The position numbers and the translations under genes were made by a program. A stretch of DNA of 64,000 bases from Streptomyces sp. CA-278952 (GTDB lineage Bacteria; Actinomycetota; Actinomycetes; Streptomycetales; Streptomycetaceae). The first letter of the stretch is position 1. Each line of letters opens with the position of its first letter. A model generated the notes under the pieces. The model had not been told where the DNA came from. It ran no database searches and worked only from the letters and a program-made list of their open reading frames with translations. Location of the stretch: the NCBI RefSeq assembly GCF_028747205.1, contig NZ_CP112880.1, positions 6,607,501-6,671,500 on the forward strand, in the 5' to 3' direction. This document shows, piece after piece, positions 29,257-36,869 of this stretch.

Positions 29257-30680
29257 TGCGAAGCAGTGGCAGGAACAGCGGAAGCGGCAGCGGCGGCAGC
29301 GGCCGGAGTGGCGGAGGCGCGGGCAGCGGCGGCCGCAGTGGCGGCGGCTCCTCCCGCCAGGGCCAGGGCGGCGGCGGCCAGGGCGGCCGTCCCGGCGGCC
29401 AGGGCGGCGGACGCGGCGGCAGCAGCAGCCAGGGCGGGCGGCCCGGAGCCCCGGGCGGCCGTCCCGGCGGTCAGGGAGGTCGTCCCTCCGCTCAGGGCGG
29501 GCGCGGCGGCAGTCAGGGCGGCCGTCCCGGCGGCCAGGGTGGGCGTCCCACCGGCCAGGGCGGGCGCCCGGGCTCCCAGGGCGGACGCCCGGGCTCTCAG
29601 GACGGGCGTTCGAGCTACCAGGACGGACGTCCGAGCTACCAGGGCGGCCGTGACGAGGAGCAGCGCCCCCGCCGTCCCCGCCCGGAGGAGCGCCGCTACG
29701 ACGTCGGCAACGACGCCCCCGGAGCCCGCGAGGCCCGCGAGCAGGAAGGCCCCCGCAAGGGCCGTGGCTCGGCCGCCCGCGGCGGGGCCAAGGGCGGCCC
29801 GAAGCCCGCACAGGGCGGCAGCGGCCGCACCGGCGGTTTCCGCCGCGCAGCCCCCTCGCGCCCGCGTGAGCTGGACGCCAAGATCGAGCAGCGCAACCGC
29901 GACCGGTATGCGAACAAGCCCGTGATCAACCTCCCCAAGACCCACCCGGGAGCCGAGGAGGAGGGCGAGCGGATCCAGAAGGTCCTCGCCCGGGCCGGCA
30001 TGGGCTCGCGCCGCGCGTGCGAGGAGCTGATCGAGCAGTCCCGCGTCGAGGTCAACGGCGAGATCGTCGTCGAGCAGGGCAAGCGCGTCGATGTGCACAA
30101 GGACGAGATCAAGGTCGACGGTCTGACCGTCGCCGCCCAGTCCTACCTGTTCTTCGCGTTGAACAAGCCCGCGGGCGTCGTCTCCTCGATGGAGGACCCG
30201 GACGGCCGCCAGTGCCTCGGCGACTACGTGACCAACCGCGAGACGCGGCTGTTCCACGTCGGCCGGCTGGACACCGAGACGGAGGGCATCATCATGCTCA
30301 CCAACCACGGTGAGCTGGCCCACCGCCTGACCCACCCCAAGTACGGCGTCAAGAAGATTTACCTGGCCGCCATCCAGGGCCCCCTGCCGCGCGACCTCGG
30401 CAAGCGGCTCAAGGACGGCATTCAGCTGGAGGACGGCTACGCCCGCGCCGACCACTTCCGCGTCGTCGAGAACACCGGCAAGAACTACCTGGTCGAGGTG
30501 ACCCTCCACGAGGGCCGCAAGCACATCGTGCGCCGGATGCTGGCCGAGGCCGGCTTCCCGGTCGAGCGCCTCGTGCGGACGTCCTTCGGGCCGATCCCGC
30601 TGGGCGACCAGAAGTCCGGCTGGCTGCGCCGCCTCACCAACACCGAGGTCGGCATGCTGATGCGCGAGGTCGGCCTCTAG
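29256..30680 (+). CDS. RsuA/RluB-family rRNA pseudouridine synthase with long Gly/Arg/Gln-rich N-terminus
   Basis: 474 aa, ATG 29256 overlapping the scpB stop. Residues 1-200 are low complexity (GRSGGG, QGGRPGGQGGRP repeats, then basic). Then an S4 domain (ERIQKVLARAGMGSRRACEE, SRVEVNGEIV) and the catalytic domain: LFFALNKPAGVVSSMEDPDG, HVGRLDTETEGIIMLTNHGE with the catalytic Asp, GVKKIYLAAIQGPL, and TLHEGRKHIVRRMLAEAGFP. Isomerises a uridine in 23S (RluB-type) or 16S rRNA; actinobacteria usually carry this single scpB-linked member. Confidence 0.93.
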   Translation: MRSSGRNSGSGSGGSGRSGGGAGSGGRSGGGSSRQGQGGGGQGGRPGGQGGGRGGSSSQGGRPGAPGGRPGGQGGRPSAQGGRGGSQGGRPGGQGGRPTGQGGRPGSQGGRPGSQDGRSSYQDGRPSYQGGRDEEQRPRRPRPEERRYDVGNDAPGAREAREQEGPRKGRGSAARGGAKGGPKPAQGGSGRTGGFRRAAPSRPRELDAKIEQRNRDRYANKPVINLPKTHPGAEEEGERIQKVLARAGMGSRRACEELIEQSRVEVNGEIVVEQGKRVDVHKDEIKVDGLTVAAQSYLFFALNKPAGVVSSMEDPDGRQCLGDYVTNRETRLFHVGRLDTETEGIIMLTNHGELAHRLTHPKYGVKKIYLAAIQGPLPRDLGKRLKDGIQLEDGYARADHFRVVENTGKNYLVEVTLHEGRKHIVRRMLAEAGFPVERLVRTSFGPIPLGDQKSGWLRRLTNTEVGMLMREVGL

Positions 30681-30700
30681 CCCGTATCCGTACCCACGCG

Positions 30701-30755
30701 AAGGCCCGCGGCCGGTTCTGTTCGGAAAGTTCGAACAGAACCGGCCGCGGGCCTT
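30701..30755 (+). terminator. Terminator after the scpAB operon
   Basis: Perfect 24-bp stem (30701-30724 with 30732-30755), 7-nt loop, followed by TT. Its end touches the -35 region of the NAD-salvage promoter, so the two transcription units are packed directly together. Confidence 0.92.
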
Positions 30756-30782
30756 TTGCCGTCCCCGTCCAGCCTTTATAGT
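30755..30782 (+). promoter_or_regulatory. Promoter of the NAD-salvage operon
   Basis: TTTGCC (30755-30760), 16-bp spacer, TATAGT (30777-30782). The -10 box lies within the left arm of the palindromic operator, so repressor binding would block polymerase directly. Confidence 0.55.
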
Positions 30783-30797
30783 CAGAGTGACTATAAA
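30775..30797. promoter_or_regulatory. Probable NrtR operator
   Basis: Perfect 10-bp inverted repeat TTTATAGTCA-GAG-TGACTATAAA. It stands out as an AT-rich palindrome in a GC-rich region, overlaps the -10 box and ends just before the pnuC ribosome-binding site. The operon encodes an NrtR-type Nudix/winged-helix repressor; such regulators bind palindromes of this shape and release on ADP-ribose or NAD. Identity of the regulator is inferred from context. Confidence 0.75.
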
Positions 30798-30810
30798 GAA
30801 GGAGGCGGGA

Positions 30811-31467
30811 GTGAGTCTCGCGGACGTACTCGATCCCCTGCAACAGCCCCTGGTGACGATCCTGGACACCCCGGTCAGCTGGACCGAGGTGCTGGGCTTC
30901 GGAAGCGGGGCGCTGTGCGTCTGGCTCGTGGCCCGCCAGCACCTCGCCAACTGGCCGATCGGCATCGCCAACAACCTCTTCTTCATCCTGCTGTTCGCCC
31001 AGTCCGGTCTGTACGCCGACGCCGGCCTCCAGATCGTCTTCATCACCCTCGCCGCGTACGGCTGGTGGACCTGGACCCACGGGGGTGGACCAGGAACCGC
31101 CGTCCTGCCGGTGCGCAGAACGACCCGCACCGAATGGACCTGGCTGCTCGCGGCGGGGGTGGTGGGGACCCTCGGGATCACTCTGCTGCTGTCCCGGGCC
31201 ACCGACTCCACCGTCCCGTTCTGGGACGCAGCTACGACGTCCCTGTCGCTGATGGCGACGTACGGACAGTGCCGGAAGCGGCTGGAGTCCTGGTGGCTGT
31301 GGATCGCCGCCGACGTGGTCTACATCCCGCTGTACGCGCACAAGGGGCTGTATCTGACCTCGCTCCTGTACGCCGGGTTCCTCGCGCTCTGCCTCGTCGG
31401 CCTGCGTAACTGGCACCGCGACCTGACCGCACGCGACACCCGGACCCCGGAGGTGGCCGCGGCATGA
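30811..31467 (+). CDS. pnuC: Nicotinamide (riboside) transporter PnuC
   Basis: 218 aa, GTG 30811 with GGAGG (30801-30805); the GTG at 30787 lies inside the operator. About seven hydrophobic segments, with family features SGALCVWLVARQHLANWPIG, NLFFILLFAQSGLYADAGLQ, YGWWTWTHGG and the C-terminal KRLESWWLWIAADVVYIPLY. PnuC proteins are inner-membrane facilitators for nicotinamide riboside; uptake is driven by phosphorylation in the cytoplasm, here presumably by the next gene product. The stop overlaps the nadR-like start. Confidence 0.92.
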   Translation: MSLADVLDPLQQPLVTILDTPVSWTEVLGFGSGALCVWLVARQHLANWPIGIANNLFFILLFAQSGLYADAGLQIVFITLAAYGWWTWTHGGGPGTAVLPVRRTTRTEWTWLLAAGVVGTLGITLLLSRATDSTVPFWDAATTSLSLMATYGQCRKRLESWWLWIAADVVYIPLYAHKGLYLTSLLYAGFLALCLVGLRNWHRDLTARDTRTPEVAAA

Positions 31468-32543
31468 AGCGCTACGAACACGGCTTGGTCCTCGGCAAGT
31501 TCTACCCGCCGCACGCCGGCCACCACCACCTCGTCGAGACCGCCCGGGACCGCTGCGAACGGCTGACCGTGCTGGTCTGCGCCGCCTCCGTGGAGTCCGT
31601 CGCGCTCGCCGACCGCGTCGCCTGGATGCGCGAGGTCCACCCGGACGTCACCGTGGTGGGCGCGGTCGACGACACGCACATGGACGTGGCCGACCCGGCC
31701 GTCTGGGACGCGCACATGGCGGTCTTCACCGCGGCCGTGCCCGAGCGGGTGGACGCCGTCTTCACCTCGGAGGCGTACGGGGAGGAGCTGGGCCGCCGCT
31801 TCGGCGCGGCGTCCGTCCTCGTCGACCCCGACCGCACCCTCTTCCCGGTCTCCGGCACCGCCGTGCGCCGGTCCCCGGCCGACTGCTGGGACTTCCTCCG
31901 GCCGCCGGTGCGGGCCGCCCTCGCCCGCCGGGTCGTCGTCCTCGGCGCGGAGTCCACCGGCACCACCACCCTCGCGCGGGCGCTCGCCGCCCGCTACCGC
32001 GCACGCGGCGGCGTGTGGGCGCGCACCGGCTACGTCGCCGAGTACGGGCGCGAGTACAGCGAGCACAAGCTCGCCGCCCTGCGCGCACGGTGGCCCGGGG
32101 CCGCCTGGGAGGACGTCAGCTTCACCACCGACGACTTCCCGCTCATCGCGCAGGCCCAGAACGACCGGGAGGAGGAGGCCGCCCGCGCCGGGTCCCCCGT
32201 GCTCTTCTGCGACACCGACTCCTTCGCCACCACCGTCTGGCACGAGCGGTACGTCGGCGGCCGCAACCCGCTCGTCGAGGAGATCGCCGACCGCGCCGCC
32301 CACCACCTGTGGCTGCTCACCGACCACGAGGGCGTGCCCTTCGAGGACGACGGACTGCGCGACGGCGAGGAGCTGCGCCCCTGGATGACCGACCGCTTCC
32401 GCGCCGAACTCACCCGCACGGGAAGGCGGTTCATCGAGGTCACCGGCCCGCCCGAGGCGCGGCTCGCCGCCGCCGTCGCCGCCGTCGACGAACTCCTCGC
32501 CACCGGCTGGGACTTCGCCGCACCCCTTCCGGAGAAGCGATGA
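31464..32543 (+). CDS. NadR-like bifunctional NMN adenylyltransferase / ribosylnicotinamide kinase
   Basis: 359 aa, ATG 31464 (ATGA overlap). The N-terminal nucleotidyltransferase domain has LVLGKFYPPHAGHHHLVETA (GxFxPxHxGH, about residues 8-27) and FPVSGTAVRRSP (the SxTxxR motif). The C-terminal kinase-like domain begins VVVLGAESTGTTTLARALAA; the Walker A lysine, usual in GxESxGKS/T, is Thr here. FCDTDSFATTVWHERYVGG is the Walker B/Asp region. No N-terminal HTH, unlike enteric NadR, consistent with regulation by the separate NrtR. Whether the kinase half works without the P-loop Lys is open. Confidence 0.87.
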   Translation: MKRYEHGLVLGKFYPPHAGHHHLVETARDRCERLTVLVCAASVESVALADRVAWMREVHPDVTVVGAVDDTHMDVADPAVWDAHMAVFTAAVPERVDAVFTSEAYGEELGRRFGAASVLVDPDRTLFPVSGTAVRRSPADCWDFLRPPVRAALARRVVVLGAESTGTTTLARALAARYRARGGVWARTGYVAEYGREYSEHKLAALRARWPGAAWEDVSFTTDDFPLIAQAQNDREEEAARAGSPVLFCDTDSFATTVWHERYVGGRNPLVEEIADRAAHHLWLLTDHEGVPFEDDGLRDGEELRPWMTDRFRAELTRTGRRFIEVTGPPEARLAAAVAAVDELLATGWDFAAPLPEKR

Positions 32544-33289
32544 GCACCCCCGTACCCGAGGGCTACGACCCGCATGCCTTCGCCCCGTTCGCGGTCACCG
32601 TCGATCTCGCGGTCTTCACCGTCCGTGAGGCCCGGCTGCACGTGCTGCTCGTCGAACGCGGCCAGGAGCCCTTCCGGGGCCGGTGGGCGCTGCCCGGCGG
32701 CTTCCTGCTGCCCCGCGAGTCCGCCGAGGACGCCGCCCGCCGCGAACTCGCCGAGGAGACCGGCCTCGGCCAGGGCGCCGTCGGCGCCCTCCACCTCGAA
32801 CAGCTGCGCACCTACACCGCCCCGGACCGCGACCCGAGGATGCGGGTCGTCTCCGTCGCGTACGCCGCACTCCTGCCGGACCTGCCCGAACCGCGCGGCG
32901 GCGGCGACGCGGCGAGCGCCCGGTGGTGGGACGCGGACTCCACCGGACCGCTGGCCTTCGACCACGACCGGATCCTCGCCGACGCCCACGACCGGATCGG
33001 CGCCAAGCTCGAATACAGCTGCCTGGCCACCGCGTTCTGCCCCGCCGAATTCACCCTCGGCGAGCTCCAGCAGGTCTACGAGACCGTCTGGGGCGTCGAG
33101 CTCGACCGCCCCAACTTCCGGCGCAAGGTCCTGAACGCGCCCGGCTTCGTCCAGGCCGTCGAGGGCCCGCCGCGCCGCACCGGCGGCCGGGGCAAACCGG
33201 CCGCCCTCTACCGGGCGGGCGACGCCACCGCCCTGCACCCGCCGCTCCTGCGCCCGCCACGACCGGACGCCCCGGGGGACCCGTTGTGA
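32540..33289 (+). CDS. nrtR: NrtR-type Nudix/winged-helix transcriptional regulator of NAD metabolism
   Basis: 249 aa, ATG 32540 overlapping the nadR stop. The N-terminal Nudix domain reads RWALPGGFLLPRESAEDAAR followed by RELAEETGL, an intact GX5EX7REUXEEXGU box. The C-terminal winged helix has CPAEFTLGELQQVYETVWGV and ELDRPNFRRKVLNAPGFV, the signature of NrtR regulators. NrtR represses NAD biosynthesis/salvage genes and senses ADP-ribose or NAD. An intact Nudix box means residual ADP-ribose hydrolase activity is possible. It is the likely repressor acting at 30775-30797. Confidence 0.88.
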   Translation: MSTPVPEGYDPHAFAPFAVTVDLAVFTVREARLHVLLVERGQEPFRGRWALPGGFLLPRESAEDAARRELAEETGLGQGAVGALHLEQLRTYTAPDRDPRMRVVSVAYAALLPDLPEPRGGGDAASARWWDADSTGPLAFDHDRILADAHDRIGAKLEYSCLATAFCPAEFTLGELQQVYETVWGVELDRPNFRRKVLNAPGFVQAVEGPPRRTGGRGKPAALYRAGDATALHPPLLRPPRPDAPGDPL

Positions 33290-33392
33290 CCCGCGGCCCC
33301 GTCGTCATGCGCAGACCCGCGCGCGATCCGCAGCTCCGCGCGTACGCGTAATCCGCAGCCCCGTCGCACTCCGTACCGGAAGGACGAGACAG

Positions 33393-34418
33393 ATGACCAT
33401 CGCCACCCCGCCCCTCACCAAGCAGGCCGCCACCGGCGTGCTGACCGGACTCGCGCTCGGCGACGCCCTCGGCTTCCCCACCGAGTTCAACGACGTGCCC
33501 GCCATCCTCGCCCAGTTCGGCCCCTGGCGGCAGCTTCCCCTCCTGACACCCGCCGTCGTCTCCGACGACACCCAGATGACGATCGCCCTGGGCCGGGGCA
33601 TCCGCACCGCCATGGACAGCGGACTGCTCACCCCCGAACGGCTGGTGGACCCGGTCCGCGCCGAGTTCGTCGCCTGGTACCACTCACCGGACAACAACCG
33701 GGCCCCGGGCAACACCTGCCTCACCGCCTGCCGCCTGCTCGAACACACCCGGGTCTGGCAGGAGGCCAGCCAGACGCACTCCAAGGGCTGCGGCGCCAAC
33801 ATGCGGGTCGCCCCCATCGGCCTGGTCCCCGGCCTCAGCGAGGAACAGCGCGCCGGGGCCGCCCAGCTCCAGGCCGCCCTCACCCACGGCCACCCCACCG
33901 CGCTCGCCGCCTCCGACCTGCTGGCCCGCGCGGTGTTCCTGCTCGCCCAGGGCGCCGAACCTCTCGGCCTGATCGGACAGCTGCGCAGCTACGCCTACGA
34001 GAACCGGGGCCGCTACCACACCCGCTGGCTCGGTGACCTCTGGCGCCACGCGGGCGACGCCACCCCGCAGGGGTACATCCAGCGAGGCTGGGACGAGTGC
34101 CTGACCGCGCTGGGACGCGTCCAGGACGCGCTGCGCGATCCGTCACCGGAGACCGACCCGTGCGAGCGGACCGGGGACGGCTGGATAGCCGAGGAGGCCC
34201 TCGCCACCGCGTTGCACTGCTTCCTGCTGTTCCCCGAGGAGCCCGTCACCGCCCTGCGCCGGGCCGCCTGCACCCGGGGCGACTCCGACTCGATCGCCTG
34301 CCTGACCGGGGCGCTGGCCGGGGCGCACCTGGGCGCGGCGGCCTGGCCCAAGGAATGGTCCGAGCGCATCGAGTACCGCAGCGACCTGCTCTCCCTCGCC
34401 GCGCTCTGGGACGCCTGA
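33393..34418 (+). CDS. ADP-ribosylglycohydrolase (DraG family)
   Basis: 341 aa, ATG 33393 with GGAAGGA upstream. Metal-binding motifs of the dinitrogenase-reductase-activating glycohydrolase family are visible: GLALGDALGFPTEF (about residues 14-27), SDDTQMTIALGRGI, and ACTRGDSDSIACLTGALAGA (the second DxD site). Removes ADP-ribose from Arg-modified proteins or related conjugates. It lies 103 nt after nrtR in the same direction, linking ADP-ribose release to an ADP-ribose-sensing regulator. Confidence 0.9.
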   Translation: MTIATPPLTKQAATGVLTGLALGDALGFPTEFNDVPAILAQFGPWRQLPLLTPAVVSDDTQMTIALGRGIRTAMDSGLLTPERLVDPVRAEFVAWYHSPDNNRAPGNTCLTACRLLEHTRVWQEASQTHSKGCGANMRVAPIGLVPGLSEEQRAGAAQLQAALTHGHPTALAASDLLARAVFLLAQGAEPLGLIGQLRSYAYENRGRYHTRWLGDLWRHAGDATPQGYIQRGWDECLTALGRVQDALRDPSPETDPCERTGDGWIAEEALATALHCFLLFPEEPVTALRRAACTRGDSDSIACLTGALAGAHLGAAAWPKEWSERIEYRSDLLSLAALWDA

Positions 34419-34537
34419 GCCGTACCGGCCGGCGGGTGCGCGTCATCGCCGCTCCTGGCGGGAGTGCCCCGAGTGAGCGGAGGACGACCGGGTACGAGAG
34501 GGCGGACCTGTTCCCGTACGAAGGCCTGGTGGTATCC

Positions 34538-34981
34538 GTGTCCTCCTCACTCGTCGAGACCGTCGACATCAAGGCGCCCGTGGCCGTCACCTGGTCCCTG
34601 TGGAGCGATGTCACCCAGTGGCCGAGGTTTCTGAGCCACGTCCAGCGCGTCGATCCGATCGACGAGCGGCGCTTCGCCTGGCAGCTCTCGCTGCCCGGTG
34701 CGGACAAGCAGTTCGTCGCGGAGCTGACCGAGGTGGTCCCCGAGGACCGCATCGCCTGGAAGACGACCGAGGGAGTCCACCACGCGGGAGTGGTCACCTT
34801 CCACCGGCTCGACGAGACATCGAGCCGGGTCGCCCTGCAGATCGAGTACGACCCCCAGGGATTCATCGAGCACCTGGGGGCGCTGACCAACCTCGACTCC
34901 GCGCTGGCCAACTACGACCTGGGCGAGTTCCAGAAGCTGGCCGAGCTCACGGCCGCCTCGGGCGGGCCCCGTACGGTGTGA
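34538..34981 (+). CDS. SRPBCC family protein (polyketide cyclase/dehydrase-like)
   Basis: 147 aa from GTG 34538; an in-frame GTG at 34529 is possible and neither has a strong ribosome-binding site. The sequence ETVDIKAPVAVTWSLWSDVT, then WPRFLSHVQRVDPIDERRFA and GVVTFHRLDETSSRVALQIE fits the START/SRPBCC hydrophobic-cavity fold. Members bind or cyclise small lipophilic ligands; many are stand-alone stress-linked proteins. The ligand is not known. Its 3' end overlaps the convergent nucleotidyltransferase gene by 35 nt. Confidence 0.8.
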   Translation: MSSSLVETVDIKAPVAVTWSLWSDVTQWPRFLSHVQRVDPIDERRFAWQLSLPGADKQFVAELTEVVPEDRIAWKTTEGVHHAGVVTFHRLDETSSRVALQIEYDPQGFIEHLGALTNLDSALANYDLGEFQKLAELTAASGGPRTV

Positions 34982-35726
34982 GCGCGGTCGGTTCGGGCGG
35001 CCCGGTCGGCGCCTGATCGCGCGCCGCCGAGGCCCGCCGGGCCCGGACGAGGAGGTCCTCCACGGCCGCCCGGTCGGGTTCCGGCGGCAGCGGGGAGCGG
35101 GTCGCCGCCTCGTCGTTCTCCTCGCCGAGGCGGTTCATCCGGCGCTCCACCTCCGGCCAGGGAACCTCGCCCCGCTTCACCGCCAGCAGCTCCTGACGGG
35201 CCTCGCCGACGTCGATGCGCAGCTCGCCCGTGCGCAGCAGGTCCCGGCTGCTCGCCAGCAGCCGCAGCAGATGCATCGCGTGCTTCCAGCGTGGCGAGCC
35301 ATGGACCCGTACGTCGGCCTCCAGCTTCCTCCGTTGGCCCAGCGCGTACCGGACGAACGTGCCGTGCGCGAGGAGCGACAGGAACGCCCCGCGCAGTGCC
35401 AGCAGCTCGCGGCCGGTGTCGTCCACGGATTCCACCAGCGGGGAGTGCAGGCACTCCAGCACGTTCGGGTTGGCCCGCAGCGCCAGCTCGCAGAAGCGTT
35501 CCAGCTCCCAGGAGAACTGCTCCGGCGCGGGGCCCTCCACATGCGTCGGGGGCTTCTCGAAGCGCCAGAACAGCGGGGTGGGCGCGAGGAACACCCCGCG
35601 CCGGTCCGTATCGCTCTCCTCCGTGGCCAGTCCGAACGCGCGCGAACCCATCACGCAGGCGTAGACCGTGTGGTCGCGCACGAGTGTCTCGTCGTCTGTC
35701 TCGTCGGCGGCGGCGGCGGTGATCAT
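34947..35726 (-). CDS. Nucleotidyltransferase-fold protein (pol beta superfamily)
   Basis: 259 aa, ATG 35726. The N-terminal motif VMGSRAFGLATEESDTDRRG is the GS-x-DxD minimal nucleotidyltransferase core. It belongs to the large predicted nucleotidyltransferase group with C-terminal helical domain (FCELALRANPNVLECLHSPL, RWKHAMHLLRLLASSRDLLR). The Pro/Arg-rich tail overlaps the SRPBCC gene antisense by 35 nt. Substrate unknown; relatives are found both in housekeeping and in phage-defence settings. Confidence 0.82.
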   Translation of the reverse strand: MITAAAADETDDETLVRDHTVYACVMGSRAFGLATEESDTDRRGVFLAPTPLFWRFEKPPTHVEGPAPEQFSWELERFCELALRANPNVLECLHSPLVESVDDTGRELLALRGAFLSLLAHGTFVRYALGQRRKLEADVRVHGSPRWKHAMHLLRLLASSRDLLRTGELRIDVGEARQELLAVKRGEVPWPEVERRMNRLGEENDEAATRSPLPPEPDRAAVEDLLVRARRASAARDQAPTGPPEPTALTPYGARPRRP

Positions 35727-35781
35727 GCCCGCGAGCGTACGTGCGCGATGGCCGCCGCGCCTCGAAGATTCCCGCCCGCTC

Positions 35782-36255
35782 TCAGCCCAGCCGGATGGCG
35801 CCCCCCGATACGGTGATCCGCTCGGCGGGCAGCGGCCGGGTCGCCGGGCCGGCTTCGACCGCCGCGTCCGTGACGCTGTACTTGCTGCCGTGGCAGGGGC
35901 AGTTGATCGTGCCGTCGCTCACCGTCGAGACGAGGCAGCTCGCATGGGTGCAGACGGCGGAGAACGCTCTGAACTCGCCCTCCTCCGGCTGTGTCACCAC
36001 CACTTTGCGCTCCTTGAAGACGGTGCCGCCGCCGACCGGGATGTCCTCGGTCCTGGCCAGCTCCGCCCCGTCCGAGGCGCCCGGCGACGCCCCGTCCGAC
36101 GCCCGGTCCGACGCGGTCGGCGACGCCCCGTCCGATGCGGTCGGCGTCGGGCTCGCGTCCCCGTCGCCGTTCCCGTCGGAGGATCCGCAGCCGGTGGCCA
36201 GGGCCGCGGCGCCCGCCGCACCAGCGGCCAGCACCGTCCTTCGCCGTGCGTTCAT
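35782..36255 (-). CDS. Rieske [2Fe-2S] lipoprotein, Tat-exported
   Basis: 157 aa, ATG 36255 preceded by AAGGAGAG. The N-terminus NARRRTVLAAGAAGAAALAT ends in GCGSS: a twin-arginine signal with a lipobox cysteine at about residue 23. A Ser/Asp/Ala-rich linker (25-65) follows, then the Rieske cluster ligands CTHASCLV and CPCHGSKYSV (C-x-H ... C-x-x-H). Probably membrane-anchored on the outer face and folded in the cytoplasm before Tat export. The redox partner is not encoded nearby. Confidence 0.92.
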   Translation of the reverse strand: MNARRRTVLAAGAAGAAALATGCGSSDGNGDGDASPTPTASDGASPTASDRASDGASPGASDGAELARTEDIPVGGGTVFKERKVVVTQPEEGEFRAFSAVCTHASCLVSTVSDGTINCPCHGSKYSVTDAAVEAGPATRPLPAERITVSGGAIRLG

Positions 36256-36506
36256 GGGCTCTCCTTCGATGGCGGTGGGTCGGGGGCCATCGTGGCGGCG
36301 GCGCGCCCCCGGGCGAAGCAACCGCGCGGACCGTGCCCCCGACCGAGTGGCGGATGGGACTCCGACGGCTGCGGCCCGCCCGTCTCACGGACGGAACGCC
36401 GTGATCAGGTCCACCGCTGCCGATCTAGGCTGAGGTGAGCAGCCGGCCGCGCCACGGAGCGCCGGGCCGGAGGCGCGGACGATCGGCGAAGAGCGAGGAG
36501 CACGAC

Positions 36507-36869
36507 GTGGCGGTACGAGCGGTCCGGGGCGCCGTCCAACTGGACGAGGACGAGGCCGGGCACATGGGCCGGCGGGTCGGTGAGCTGCTGACGGCCGTCC
36601 TGGACCGGAACGAACTCGTCGCCGACGACCTGATCAGCATCTGGTTCACCGCCACCCCCGACCTGCACAGCGACTTCCCCGCGGCCGCCGCGCGCGGGCT
36701 GGGGATCGTCGACGTACCCCTGATCTGCGCCCAGGAGCTGGACATCGAGGGGGCCATGCCCCGGGTCGTCCGTATCCTCGTGCATGTCGAGACCTATCTC
36801 TCGCGCGCCGAGATCAGCCACGTCTACCTCGGCGCCACCGCCGCTCTGCGCAAGGACATCGCCCAGTGA
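36507..36869 (+). CDS. aroH: Chorismate mutase, AroH class
   Basis: 120 aa, GTG 36507 with GAGGAG 6 nt upstream. It matches the trimeric AroH fold: VAVRAVRGAVQLDEDEAGHM, then IWFTATPDLHSDFPAAAARG, VPLICAQELDIEGAMPRVVR and SHVYLGATAALRKD, with the active-site Arg and Glu. Converts chorismate to prephenate, the substrate of the next gene product (TyrA), whose start overlaps this stop. Confidence 0.94.
   Translation: MAVRAVRGAVQLDEDEAGHMGRRVGELLTAVLDRNELVADDLISIWFTATPDLHSDFPAAAARGLGIVDVPLICAQELDIEGAMPRVVRILVHVETYLSRAEISHVYLGATAALRKDIAQ

Noticed and set aside
33286..33351. 21-codon frame (GTG overlapping the nrtR stop, ending RDPQLRAYA)
   Set aside because: The GTGA overlap and a G-rich upstream stretch are suggestive, but the frame is too short to separate from chance and no family is recognised.
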